DNA of 64,000 bases from contig CBDDGJ010000003.1 in the NCBI GenBank assembly GCA_965227805.1, forward strand, positions 186,001-250,000. Direction: 5' to 3'. A program made the position numbers and the translations under genes. Below are positions 44,779 to 55,600 of the stretch, piece by piece. How positions within the stretch are numbered: the first letter of the stretch is position 1; each line of letters starts with the position of its first letter. This stretch comes from CBDDGJ01 sp965227805. GTDB taxonomy: Bacteria; Pseudomonadota; Alphaproteobacteria; RS24. A model generated the notes under the pieces. The model was given only the letters and a program-made list of their open reading frames with translations. It did no database searches and was not told the origin of the DNA.

Positions 44779-45573
44779 ATGAAAAAAATAAAATATTTCA
44801 CTTTGCTTCCCGCTTTAGCTCTTATTTTAGGCTTGGATATATCGCATCATGCACAAGCCGCAAGCGAAGCAAAAGCACCGCCAAAACAAGATTGGCAATT
44901 TCAAGGTGTTTTCGGCACATTCGATAGAGATGCATTACGGCGCGGCTATCAAATATATAAAGAGGTATGTGCAAGCTGTCATAGTATGAACCAGCTTGCT
45001 TTCCGCAATTTAGCGCAAAGTGGTGGCCCCGAATTTAGCGTAGCTGAAGTAAAAGCTCTTGCTGCACAATATATGGTCACAGACGGGCCGGATGAATTTG
45101 GCGATATGTTTGAACGCCCCGCCCTCCCATCTGATCGCTTTGTGCCGCCTTTTGCCAATGAAGAAGCTGCAAAAGCCTCGAATAACGGTGCCTATCCGCC
45201 TGATTTATCGCTTATTACAAAAGCAAGATCTGGTGGTGCCGATTATATTTACGCAATTCTTATCGGTTACGAAGATGAAGTTCCGGCAACGATAGATTTA
45301 CGTGCCGGACAATATTATAACCCCTATATGGCAGGCGGTATTTTATCTATGGCGCCACCTTTAATGGATGATTTAGTTGAATATAGCGATGGAACAGCTG
45401 CAACCGCAGAGCAAATGGCGCGCGATGTTGTGCATTTCTTAAGCTGGGCGGCAGAGCCAGAATTGGAAACACGTCACCGCACAGGGTTTATGGTATTACT
45501 TTATCTCGCAATTATTTCCGGATTATTGTATTTTTCAATGCGGAAAGTTTGGGCTGATAAGCATAACCAATAA
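44779..45573 (+). CDS. petC: cytochrome c1 of the bc1 complex
   Basis: A 264-residue periplasmic c-type cytochrome with a C-terminal anchor. The ATG at 44779 follows AAGGAG and gives a signal peptide (hydrophobic core residues 8-19, ending in AQA). The haem motif CASCH is near residue 72, the Met ligand lies in the GGILSMAPPLMDD stretch, and the tail helix GFMVLLYLAIISGLLYFSM anchors it. A TTG in-frame 18 nt upstream is rejected because it precedes the ribosome binding site. Confidence 0.97.
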   Translation: MKKIKYFTLLPALALILGLDISHHAQAASEAKAPPKQDWQFQGVFGTFDRDALRRGYQIYKEVCASCHSMNQLAFRNLAQSGGPEFSVAEVKALAAQYMVTDGPDEFGDMFERPALPSDRFVPPFANEEAAKASNNGAYPPDLSLITKARSGGADYIYAILIGYEDEVPATIDLRAGQYYNPYMAGGILSMAPPLMDDLVEYSDGTAATAEQMARDVVHFLSWAAEPELETRHRTGFMVLLYLAIISGLLYFSMRKVWADKHNQ

Positions 45574-46060
45574 AACAGCTAGCTTCATATATATTTGATG
45601 CAACTAGCCGCTTTGCTATCTAAAGCATAACATAGTTGTTTACGCAATATATAACGCCATACCGCATAGCCTATTACCGGCTATTATCATCACCTATAAA
45701 ACAGATATTAAACATGCAAGCGTTATTATAAGTCTGCCCTATATCTATAGGTATCAAACTATGTCATTGGCTTCTAATACGCTCAGATATATCGCATATT
45801 ATGTGCAAGAGTTATGCGGGAAGTATGATATTCACTTGCAGCTTCATGTTTAATACAAATTTATATCTTAAACCTTAGGTCGCTTTCCAGTCTGGTTTTT
45901 ACCTTTTCACCCGACAAGCCTCATATAGGCATTAGGCTGACATATGCAAACAACCGCAACGAAGTCTTGCATATAATCGTTGTAATCTCAGTCCTTATTT
46001 AATCAGGCTTGTGTTGTTTTAGAAAAAATCACATTTAGATTTTATAAACCGCGGACGTGG
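45574..46060. other. 487-nt gene-free interval between petC and tpsB
   Basis: The DNA is AT-rich and I see no convincing gene, RNA or mobile-element trace. Two convergent transcripts (petC and tpsB) end here. A weak CTAG-based inverted repeat follows petC, and AAATC/GATTT with a T-run lies just after the tpsB stop on the minus strand; neither is strong enough to call a terminator. Confidence 0.4.
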
Positions 46061-48127
46061 TTAAAAACGCCACTGCAAAGCAGCACTGAAAATATTCTCT
46101 GCTTCATCCGTTTCCTCCGGCAAATCAATGCCTTTCCCACCTTCTAAGGTTAGACTTACACCATTACGGAAGGCCAATGAAAATCCTAACGCCGCAGAGG
46201 AGGCCTTTTTAATACGATCTTCATCCTCAAGATTAAGATCAAATTCTTCTGTTTCACCGCTATCATACACCAAATATGTATTCAATACCGAAGATCTAAG
46301 CCCCTTAACCCAGCTTAGGCGTGCCGACCACATGGTGCATGAGTCACCATATATAACACTAGACCGGAAGCCCAGACCAAAGCGACGTCCCCCAAAGCTA
46401 CATTCTGCCGAGCTTAACAGAGGTTTAGACCCAAGTGAGGATTGTGCATAAAAAGAAACCGGTATAGAAAAACGCCCATTATAAATACGTCCAACATCTA
46501 AAATCGCTTTGCCATATATATCAACGGCAGAGGCAGAAGGATCATTACCGCTATCACTGGTAGAGGTGCCACTTTCTTCAGCAGAAAGCCCATTTACAAG
46601 CCCTAAACGTAATTCAACGGAATGTCCTCCACCAATACGGTGATTTATATCTAACCACGTCGAGAGCGATTCAACTGTCTCTTCCGTATCTGGCACATCG
46701 AACAGGAACGTTTTTGTTTCGCTCGCAGAATAGGAAGCACCATAGGTAAAATTCGTTTTGCGCGAGCGATAAATCGGATAGCTTAAGAATAATTCATTTT
46801 TCAAAACTTCACTGGTGAATCCCAAATCTTGTAAAGACTCATCCGTAGGTTCTGTTTCAGACACACTAATTGTCGTCCCCGCATTGAAACCTGCATCACC
46901 AAAATAGCTTGCAAGCATTAATGTATAGCCCTTAAATGCTTCCCCGTCGGGAGAAAAATTCGTTGACAAACGTATGACATCCGCCCCCGTAAGTAAGCCG
47001 TAAACATCACCGCTTAGCGAAATAACATTATTATCCAGATTATCACTTAGATAATTATTCATACCCACCGTAAAGCTAAAAGGGTTATGTGCCAGATCAA
47101 CCGTAAGGCGCGCCGCATTTGCTGCATCGGAGGGAGACAACATACCAACGGCTTTTACACCATAAAAATCATTTGCAATAAGTAAACGCTCTTCAAGACT
47201 ATGGCTCTTAGCCGGATATTCTTCCAATAATGGATCCATAATATTCGCCACACGACTATATACATTACGTGGCACACGCCCTTTATAGGTCACTTTATCA
47301 ATAAATCCTTCAACAACACGTATTGTAAAATTACCTTCACCCGCATCAATCGTTTGTTCCGGAACAATAGCAAAAGAAAGCGCATAACCTGCTTCACGAT
47401 AAACAGTAGAAATATCCTCAGCAAATACAAATAAATCTTGGGAAGAGACTTTTTCATCCGGCAAATAGGGCCATAAGAGCATAAGCTCGTTTTTAGAAAT
47501 CGCCGTTGCGCCGATAATTTCCATTGATTTATATATAATGGTTCTTTGATCTTCAATTGCCTGCTGCTCTGCTGCCGTAGGCGCATTAACCCGAGATGAT
47601 GTATTTGCCGCTCCATTTCGTTGCGGTGGTGGCTTGAAATTCAAACCTGATACGCCCACAACGCTGGGAATAGCGGGGGTTGGTGCTGCAGCAGGACTTG
47701 GTTGAGACTCTGCTGTCGTTGGCGCACCGATTGGTGTCGGCTGACCAAATGGATCCTGCTGAGCGGGTGTTCCCTGCCCCTGAACTGGTGCAGCATCAAA
47801 AGGAGATGGGGCTTGACCTTGCGCCGGGGCATCAAAAGGAGAGGGAGCTTGACCCTGCCCCTGAACTGGTCCAGCCTCAAAAGGAGAAGTTTGCTCCGAA
47901 AACGGGTCACCAAAAGGCGAGACATCACTTGCACCACCCTCGCCTTCCACTTCATTATAAAACGGTGCAGACGGGTGCAAAGGCTGATAGGGCATAGAAT
48001 ATGTCTCTATCGATGATGCTTTTTGTATATGCATATGCTTCGGCACAGCAATTTCACTTGCATGTGCCAATGGTGAATAAACCACCCCCATGCACATAAT
48101 TATAAATAATTTGCATTTCGAAGACAT
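46061..48127 (-). CDS. two-partner secretion transporter (TpsB/FhaC/ShlB family)
   Basis: An outer-membrane transporter for the giant exoprotein. The 688-residue protein has a signal peptide (residues 1-23, ending LAHA), then an unusual Pro/Gln/Phe-rich linker at residues 70-165 with repeats of the theme PSPFDAPAQGQA. POTRA-like domains follow (ATAISKNELMLLWPYLPDEK, YREAGYALSFAIVPEQTI, FTIRVVEGFIDKVTYKG). A 16-strand barrel region ends in the C-terminal phenylalanine of LQWRF, the usual signal for barrel insertion. It lies last in the order tpsA, unknown, ialB, tpsB. Confidence 0.9.
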   Translation of the reverse strand: MSSKCKLFIIMCMGVVYSPLAHASEIAVPKHMHIQKASSIETYSMPYQPLHPSAPFYNEVEGEGGASDVSPFGDPFSEQTSPFEAGPVQGQGQAPSPFDAPAQGQAPSPFDAAPVQGQGTPAQQDPFGQPTPIGAPTTAESQPSPAAAPTPAIPSVVGVSGLNFKPPPQRNGAANTSSRVNAPTAAEQQAIEDQRTIIYKSMEIIGATAISKNELMLLWPYLPDEKVSSQDLFVFAEDISTVYREAGYALSFAIVPEQTIDAGEGNFTIRVVEGFIDKVTYKGRVPRNVYSRVANIMDPLLEEYPAKSHSLEERLLIANDFYGVKAVGMLSPSDAANAARLTVDLAHNPFSFTVGMNNYLSDNLDNNVISLSGDVYGLLTGADVIRLSTNFSPDGEAFKGYTLMLASYFGDAGFNAGTTISVSETEPTDESLQDLGFTSEVLKNELFLSYPIYRSRKTNFTYGASYSASETKTFLFDVPDTEETVESLSTWLDINHRIGGGHSVELRLGLVNGLSAEESGTSTSDSGNDPSASAVDIYGKAILDVGRIYNGRFSIPVSFYAQSSLGSKPLLSSAECSFGGRRFGLGFRSSVIYGDSCTMWSARLSWVKGLRSSVLNTYLVYDSGETEEFDLNLEDEDRIKKASSAALGFSLAFRNGVSLTLEGGKGIDLPEETDEAENIFSAALQWRF

Positions 48128-48159
48128 AATAAACCACTTACCCTATTGTTTTTGAAGAT

Positions 48160-48729
48160 TTACTTTTTCTGACTGCTTGCTTTCTTTGCTTCGTTAAACC
48201 AGGATTCATTCCGATTTTGCATTTCTGCATATGCGGCCTGAAACCCTTCTAAAGATATCGGATAGCTGCGCGGCTTTCTGGTGCTATCATTCACAGCAAA
48301 AATCCCGTTTTTACCCTTCTTAAATGGCGCAATATCTTTGGATTTCACCAAGCCATCAATAAAGCATCCTCCGCTACTGCAGCGCGTAAATTTCAAACCT
48401 TCCGGTGTCTTGTTTTCACCATCAATCTGGATAAGCACACCCGTGGCAACAAAAACACCCGGGCGGGTAACAATTTGCATTGCAATTAAATCTTGTTCTT
48501 TCGATCCTGAATCAGCAAGGGAAATACGCAAAAGCGGTGTTCCGCTTTCTTTATCACTAAGCGTTTGTATCATTTCGCAAGGCGGATTATTGGGTAAGTC
48601 ACGACACATAACGCCCCAATCATCAAAACGTTCAATTTTTCCTTCTTGTGCTTGCGCAACGGCAACAATACCAATGCACATAATAAAGCACATAACAAAT
48701 CCTAATAAGCTATAAGCTGATCTATCCAT
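48160..48729 (-). CDS. invasion-associated locus B (IalB) family protein
   Basis: A 189-residue exported protein (signal peptide to about residue 27, AQA). The IalB pattern is clear: ERFDDWGVMCRDL, CEMIQTLSDKESG, LLRISLADSG, MQIVTRPGVFVATGVLIQID and FTRCSSGGCFIDGLVKS. It has four cysteines that can form disulphides. The family is widespread in alphaproteobacteria with an undefined periplasmic role. Its place 32 nt before tpsB within a secretion locus is noteworthy. Confidence 0.92.
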   Translation of the reverse strand: MDRSAYSLLGFVMCFIMCIGIVAVAQAQEGKIERFDDWGVMCRDLPNNPPCEMIQTLSDKESGTPLLRISLADSGSKEQDLIAMQIVTRPGVFVATGVLIQIDGENKTPEGLKFTRCSSGGCFIDGLVKSKDIAPFKKGKNGIFAVNDSTRKPRSYPISLEGFQAAYAEMQNRNESWFNEAKKASSQKK

Positions 48730-48956
48730 TTAATTCCCCTTCACAAGTATTTATCATAGCGGTTACAAAAGTAAGTATATACGCAAAATTCAGTATTTAC
48801 TTTAATATATCTATCTGTAGCTTTAGCCCCTATATATAACTTTAGCCGAGATATTACTGCATAATATAGCTATGTTGCTCAAATAAATAAAGTATTTCTT
48901 AGTAAATATCAACTCAAAATTACTTTTATTACTATATATATCTAGCATAAATGTAT

Positions 48957-49625
48957 TTATTGCTTCACTTCATCAGTTTTATGTTGATACATATGCACAT
49001 TGATCGGGTGAATACCACCATGCCAATAAGGGCCAAAAATATCCCCGCCACCGATAAGAGGTGAAGTTCGGTTTTTGGTATCGTCCTTGTCCCTTCTTTC
49101 CGCCAACGCCGGTTCAATAGGCTTGAACAAATGTAGATCTGTATATTCGTCTATTTCTGTGCTGAATAAACTTTTCGGGTCACCAACCCCGGTAAGAGAA
49201 AATTGTGCATCCCCAATAACGGTCACGATTTTATCATCTGTCTTTCTCGGAAGAGGAACCCCCCAATAAATACTGCCCGTTTCCGGTGATATTTGCGCAT
49301 TTATTGGATAAATATGCAGTTTCTTGTTCATCTGCGCAGCTTTAACCTGTTTATGTGCCGTTATAATAATTGTTCCCCCTATCCCTACACCGGTATTCTT
49401 CAGAAATTCGTTTATATTTGTGAACTCATTCACATCAATAAATATATTTTTTCCCTTACCACCACCATGCCTATCAAGCATAACACCGTCACTAAAAGGT
49501 AATTTGGGGGCATCAATAATGGTGCGCCCCGGCTGGGCATATACAAAAGATAAAAACATGCAAAGAAATGCACCACTTATGCATATATATTTGCCCGCAT
49601 ATATAATAGAATAAAAATGTTTCAT
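48957..49625 (-). CDS. secreted protein of unknown function in the TPS locus
   Basis: A 222-residue protein from the ATG at 49625, giving a signal peptide (FYSIIYAGKYICISG, then a hydrophobic core ending SFVYA). The open frame extends to 49754, but that would run into tpsA's terminator. The mature part has no known domain: it has Gly-rich loops (RHGGGKGKNIFIDV, GVGIGGTIIITAH), GDAQFSLTGVGDP and a His-rich end. It lies between the giant exoprotein and ialB. A role in secretion or surface presentation is only inferred from position. 227 nt of AT-rich DNA separate it from ialB. Confidence 0.7.
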   Translation of the reverse strand: MKHFYSIIYAGKYICISGAFLCMFLSFVYAQPGRTIIDAPKLPFSDGVMLDRHGGGKGKNIFIDVNEFTNINEFLKNTGVGIGGTIIITAHKQVKAAQMNKKLHIYPINAQISPETGSIYWGVPLPRKTDDKIVTVIGDAQFSLTGVGDPKSLFSTEIDEYTDLHLFKPIEPALAERRDKDDTKNRTSPLIGGGDIFGPYWHGGIHPINVHMYQHKTDEVKQ

Positions 49626-49639
49626 ATCCATAATTATGC

Positions 49640-49670
49640 AAAAACGGAGCTGCATGAATAGCAGCCCCGT
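49640..49670 (-). terminator. intrinsic terminator after the giant exoprotein gene
   Basis: On the minus strand ACGGGGCTGC and GCAGCTCCGT form a 10-bp stem with one G-U pair and a 7-nt loop, followed by TTTTT. It starts 23 nt after the tpsA stop and precedes the next gene, so it should lower expression of the downstream genes relative to tpsA. Confidence 0.85.
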
Positions 49671-49692
49671 TTTACCTGCATGCATATGTATC

Positions 49693-52600
49693 CTATTCTG
49701 AAGCGCAGATCCGTTCCATACCGGACGTGCATTCCAGCAAGCGCCACTTACCAAATATTTTCATATATGTTTTCGACGTTGCGTTATCATTATTTGTCGC
49801 ACGTGCTCTAGCTTTACGCAGCAAGGAAGAGTCAATAGCAACACTGCCTCCGTAATCATAGCCTTCAAGGAATTCACCGGTTTGTGCCTCAAATTCATCG
49901 GCCAAGACTTCATAATCGGTTTTATCCGTAAAGTCTATAACCGTGCCTGTGCCGGTATCACTTTTTGTCAAAGTTGATGATGTATCAATATCAGCAATAT
50001 CAATCGCCATAGCTACCGCGGTTTCCAGAACCAAAGCCGCATCTTCTGCACTAAGGACAATTTCACCAATATTGGCAGCAGCCGCATTACTTGCTAGCTG
50101 ATAATCTGTATTTTCCAATGCTAGCCCTGTTACCGTAACCTGCTTATTATTGCCAGTCGTTGCTGTATCATAAGCACCGATTAACCCATCTGTAACAAGC
50201 TGGGCATCTTCGCCTTCAAGCACACCAGAAACATTATAATTATCGGCTGTAAGCGTTGCAATCACACTTCCATCATAGTCCTTCTTAACAAGACCAACCA
50301 GGCTGACCGTAACCTCTTTTGCTGTAATCTCACCATCAATCTCAATGCTTTCTGTCGTAAGATTATAATTATCGACATCAGCACCGGTCAATTCCAGTGA
50401 TGCAAAAGTTACCGTCGTTGCATCTGCAACATGCGCAGAGTTAAATGTGCCTTCGCTTGATACAGCAAGATCATCACCTTCAAAGATGCCTTCAAACACA
50501 TAGTCATCACTTTCAGGTGCATCGGCAAAGGTAGTTCCGTCATAAACTTTCGTTACCACACCATCATCTGCAACACTTACTGCCAAATCCGCTGCCGTAA
50601 TAGACGCATCGCGTGTAACAGTCTCAGTTGTAAGAATATAATTCAGGTGACTGCTATCGGTGCTATCAACCGTAAGGTCGCTATAGATGACCTGGCTAGC
50701 CTCGGTAACATCCTTACTGTCAAATTCAACATTGCCATGATCAAGCGTTAAATCATCTGAGCTTATCTGATTAGAAAATACATATTCGCCTTGTGCAAGG
50801 GCAATATTTTCTACTGAGTCAGCTGCAACTGTTCCGTCATAAACTTTGCTTGCTTCGTTCAAAGTGGTGACTGCTACTGTAATTTCCCTTTGGGTAATTT
50901 CACCGATATTACCCGAAATTTCAGTTGTCGTGAGATCATAATTGGCAGCATCATCACCCGATAATGCAAGTGTTGACGCATTCACTAAACGCCCACCCTT
51001 AACATTGCCATCATCATCAAAGTCAACATTGCTATTATCACCAAACTCAATATTATCGGCGGTAAATGTAACATCATCCCCTTCAATAATACCGCCCACA
51101 CTCTGGTCAGATGCAGCAGTGGTGGTTGATAATGTTGCATGGTCGAAAACAATACCATCTTGATCGGCACTATCAATCGTTGTGTTACCATCATATATCT
51201 TGCTGACAGAACCGCTTAGCCCTGTAACCTCTACCGTGCGTTTCGTAATCGTTGCATAAAGAGCTTCTGTACTATCAAGTTGATAATTAAGGCTATCCGC
51301 GCCTGTCAGTGTTGCATTGACATCGATTAAAATATCAGATCCAACATTTTTATCGGCAAATGTACCGGTAATATTATCTTCATCAATGTTTACATCATCA
51401 CCAGAAAGGGAACCAGAAAGCTGATAGCCATCAATCAGTGAGACCGTGGCGACATCTGTGCCGTCATAAACCTTATCTGTAACCTGCACAGTGCCTGCAG
51501 AAACAAGCAATGCACGTTTCTCAATGCTGGCATCACGCACAAGTGAAGTCGTTGTCAGATTATAATTACCGGTTTGCGTATCAGCCGCCGAACCATCTGC
51601 AACGGCAAGTCCCAAATTGGTATAGTCAACTTTTGTTGCGCCATCTTCTTGGAAATTGTCAACATAAACAAGCGCACTATCAAAAGCCGCGTCATATGTA
51701 AGTGCCAGGCTTTCGCCGCTAACAACCCCAAGGAAGTTATAATCAGATGCATCCAGTGCAGCAACATCTGTGCCACTACCATCACTCAACACAGTTGAAG
51801 CTGTGCCGTCATAGGTTTTGCTAATCGCATCAATACCTGCAGACAGACTAACGACAACGTTTTTCTGCTCAATATCCGCTGCGCGTTCGAATGAAGCCAC
51901 GCTTGATGCATCCAGGGCATAATTGGCCGATTTCGTGCCACCCAATGATAAGTCAGAATAAGTCACCACATCCGCACCAACATTTTTCGTGTCAAATGAG
52001 GCACTGCTATATGTCAGGAATACATTATCTCCGGTAATAACCGCATCGGCTGTTGTATCATCTGCATTGATGAACTGGTAATTCTGGTCAAGAATAAGTG
52101 CGACATTATCCGCGCTTGATGCATCTGCAGAACCATCATAGATTTTTGTAACAACTTCACTTTGCAAGTTACTTGTCGTCGCAAAAAGCGTGCGTTGTGT
52201 AATTGCCGCATCACGTATCAATTGATCATCAACAACATTTTCCGAATCACTCAAGATAAGCTCATAATTCGCCTTATCATTACCACTAAGTGTAATGCCG
52301 GAATAGATAACTTGCGTTGCATCCAGAACATCTTTGTCGTCGAACAAGATGGTTGTGAAATCTAGAGCCACATCTTCGCCTGTAACAATACCGGCATCAT
52401 CTGTCCCATTTATATAGAATGTATAATCTGTATTCAGGGTAAGTGCAGCAACATCTGCGGCATTTGTTGTGCCGTCATAGACTTTGGCAACCTCACTTAG
52501 ACCATCGGTCGGGATAATATCAAAGACAATTTGTCGTTGCGTAATCTCACCGATTGCAGCGGATAAGGTTAGCGAATTATCGCTTGTGATCGTGTTACCA

Positions 52601-55600
52601 GAAGCATCAACCAGATTATAGTTCAAATAAGTATCATCCCCTGTATCTGTCGCAAAGCCGGTGGCAGTTGCTGATATTGTTTTTCCGCTACCGACATTTT
52701 GATCATCAAAGGCAAGCGTATCATTCGTTTCAAGCACAAGCAGATCTTTATCAGCTTCAATAATACCGCTATCTGCATTTCCGGCCACAGCGTCATAAGT
52801 ATAACTTAAGCCTGTATCATCTGTGAGTAGATTATTACCGTCATATTGTTTGCTTACATCACCCGCAATTCCGGTTATAACGACATCGCGTTGGCTGATT
52901 GTTGCCGTTGTTGTCAAAGAAGATGATTCAAGGCTATAATTAGATGCCGCGATCGTATTGCCGTTCTCATCTTGCACATCTACAATGTCCAGAACGAGGT
53001 TGACTTCTTTATCCACACCAGCATTTGCATCGGCAAATAGGGCACTTTCGACGCTTACGCCATTCAATATAGCATCTTCACCCGTTGCTGCATTACCGAA
53101 TACCAAGGCGTTTAAGGCAACATCATCTCCAATATCGCGTGTGCCATCATAAACTTTATCGAAAGCGCCTGATATATCACCGGCAACCGAAAGCTCGCGT
53201 GCTGTAATTTCGGCGTCATAAACCAAGGTCTCAATCGCTACACCACTGGCATCAACAAGTTTATAATTGCCTTGCTCATTACCGCTCAAAGCGACACCAG
53301 AATAAGTTACCTGTGTTGCATCCAGAACATTCTTATTATCAAACACAGCATCACCTAAATGCCCCAAGGTTACATCATCACCAGCAATAACAGCATCTGT
53401 TGCACCATCATGGTTTATAAATGTGTAACCCGCCGCAATCGTTGTGGCATTCACAGCATCACCCTCAGCATAGACCTTTGTATTATTATATTCCATTGAC
53501 AACGTGCCTACTGCATCAACACCAATGGCGCGCTGTAGAATTGTGCCTATATCATCAGAAATGCTAATATTGCTTGCCAAGCTATAGTTAGACTGGCTTG
53601 CTCCCGTAATTGCAAAGTTACTCGCCGTAATTGATTGTTCAAGAACATTGCCATGAATATCAAGGGCAACATCTTTTGTATCAAAGTTAACCGTTATGCC
53701 GCTTGTATCAATGCTCACATCTTCACCGTCAACACCAACCAGGCCAGTCAATTCAAAAGATAGCGTATTAACATAGTCAGTATCACTTGCATTTTGGGTT
53801 ATGCCCGTTGTGCCATCATAGGTTTTAACAATCGAGCTTCCGTCTACAAACGCCACACCGATTGTTTTTGGCGTAATGGATGCGCCAACACGTTCCAATG
53901 TAAGCGTATCGCCTGCAAAGGATAGCTCATAATTATTAGATGCAGAGCTCGAGTCCAGAGTGACATCGCTATAAAAGAGGCTATTTGCACCCGCAACATT
54001 GGCATCGTCAAACACAACACTCGCATAATCTATACCAACAACATCACCGCTAATAATCGCCCCAAGACTGTCATCTCCCGTGCCGGCATATTCAAAGTCA
54101 TAATGTGTCCCCGAAACAAGACCCACATCAAGACCATTTGCAGAGGTCGTTCCATCATAGGTTTTTGTCACAGCATCAAGGTTATTCAGCAAATTGACCG
54201 AAATAAGGCGTTTGCTAATGTCACCAATTTCACCCGCAGCGGAAACACCACCTGATGAAATTGCACTACCATCCGTATTGACCAACTCATAATTGAGATA
54301 TGTCGTGCTGTTATTAACACCCGCCAAACCGGAAATAGAAGCAGTAACTGTTTTTCCGCTAGCTGCACCAGCAGTATCAAAGACCATATCAGTCAGCACA
54401 ACGGCAACTTCAGCTTCATCTGCGGCAATCATACCACCATCTTCCTCTCCGCCTGAACCAAATGTATAACCGACATCATCACCCCACAGACTACTATCTA
54501 TAGTCGTTGTGCCGTCATATTCGCGCGTAACGTTACCTGTTAATCCGCTAATCGAAACTTTGCGTTGCGAGATTGTCGCACTCGTATCGTCAAATGTTAT
54601 ATTGTAATTATTCAAATCCGTTCCCGCTATGGTTTCGAGAGCCAAAGCACTTGCCGGGGTTATCTGCACGGTTTGCGAAATAATATTGCCATTATCATCA
54701 AAATCAACATCAGCGCTGGCAAATGTGCCGTTTAGATAGCTCGCATCAACATTTGAAATACCTTCGCCTGTAATAAAGCCTTCCGTAAGCAGTAAGCCAT
54801 CACCATCAATATCATTATCGGTCGTAAATCCGCTTGTATCAATTCCGCTGGCACTATTAGACCCATCATATACCTTATCCGCAACAGTAATGCCGCCGAT
54901 AAGAACATCACGCTTATTGATCGTAACCGTAAGTGCATCTGCATTACCATCAGAGTCGCCATCATAACCATAGGTAAAGCTATAATTTTGCGCAGCACCA
55001 CTTACACCGGTAATATTGATAATCTCAAGGTTTTCACCAACACTGGTCGTTGCGACATCACCAGCAAGATGACTACTCAAGATAGAATCTTCAATGCCAC
55101 CAACACTAATAAGCCCATCAATATTAAGCGCCGCACCTGTATCTACAAACCCTACGCTTGACGTGCCATCATAAACGCGGTCGACCGTTGTGAGTTGCGA
55201 TAAAATAATTGCTGATTTTTGTATAACAGAAACGGTGGACTCATAAATGGCCTCATCCACAGTGTAATTATAGGCCAAATCACCTGAAAGCGCTACACCA
55301 GAAATTTTAACATCCTTATTATCGCCAATATTTGCATCCGCAAATTCGATTGTTATATCACTACCACTAGTAACAGTAACAAAATCAACATCATCTTCGG
55401 AAATACCGGCAAAGGTTAATTCACCAATTTCCACAGCACCTGAATCAATGGCGACCGTTCCGTCATATTCACGGCTATTGGTGGCATTGCCAATAAGCGT
55501 GTAATCAACATTTATACCGCTGGCAACCGTAATCGTTGCTTGCTCGATTGTTCCAGTCGTCAAGGTCTGGTCGGTAACCGTATAATTACCTAAATCAGCA

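Noticed and set aside
49626..49754. Longer start (49754) for the secreted protein in the TPS locus
   Set aside because: The extra 43 residues would overlap the exoprotein gene and its terminator and would bury the signal peptide.
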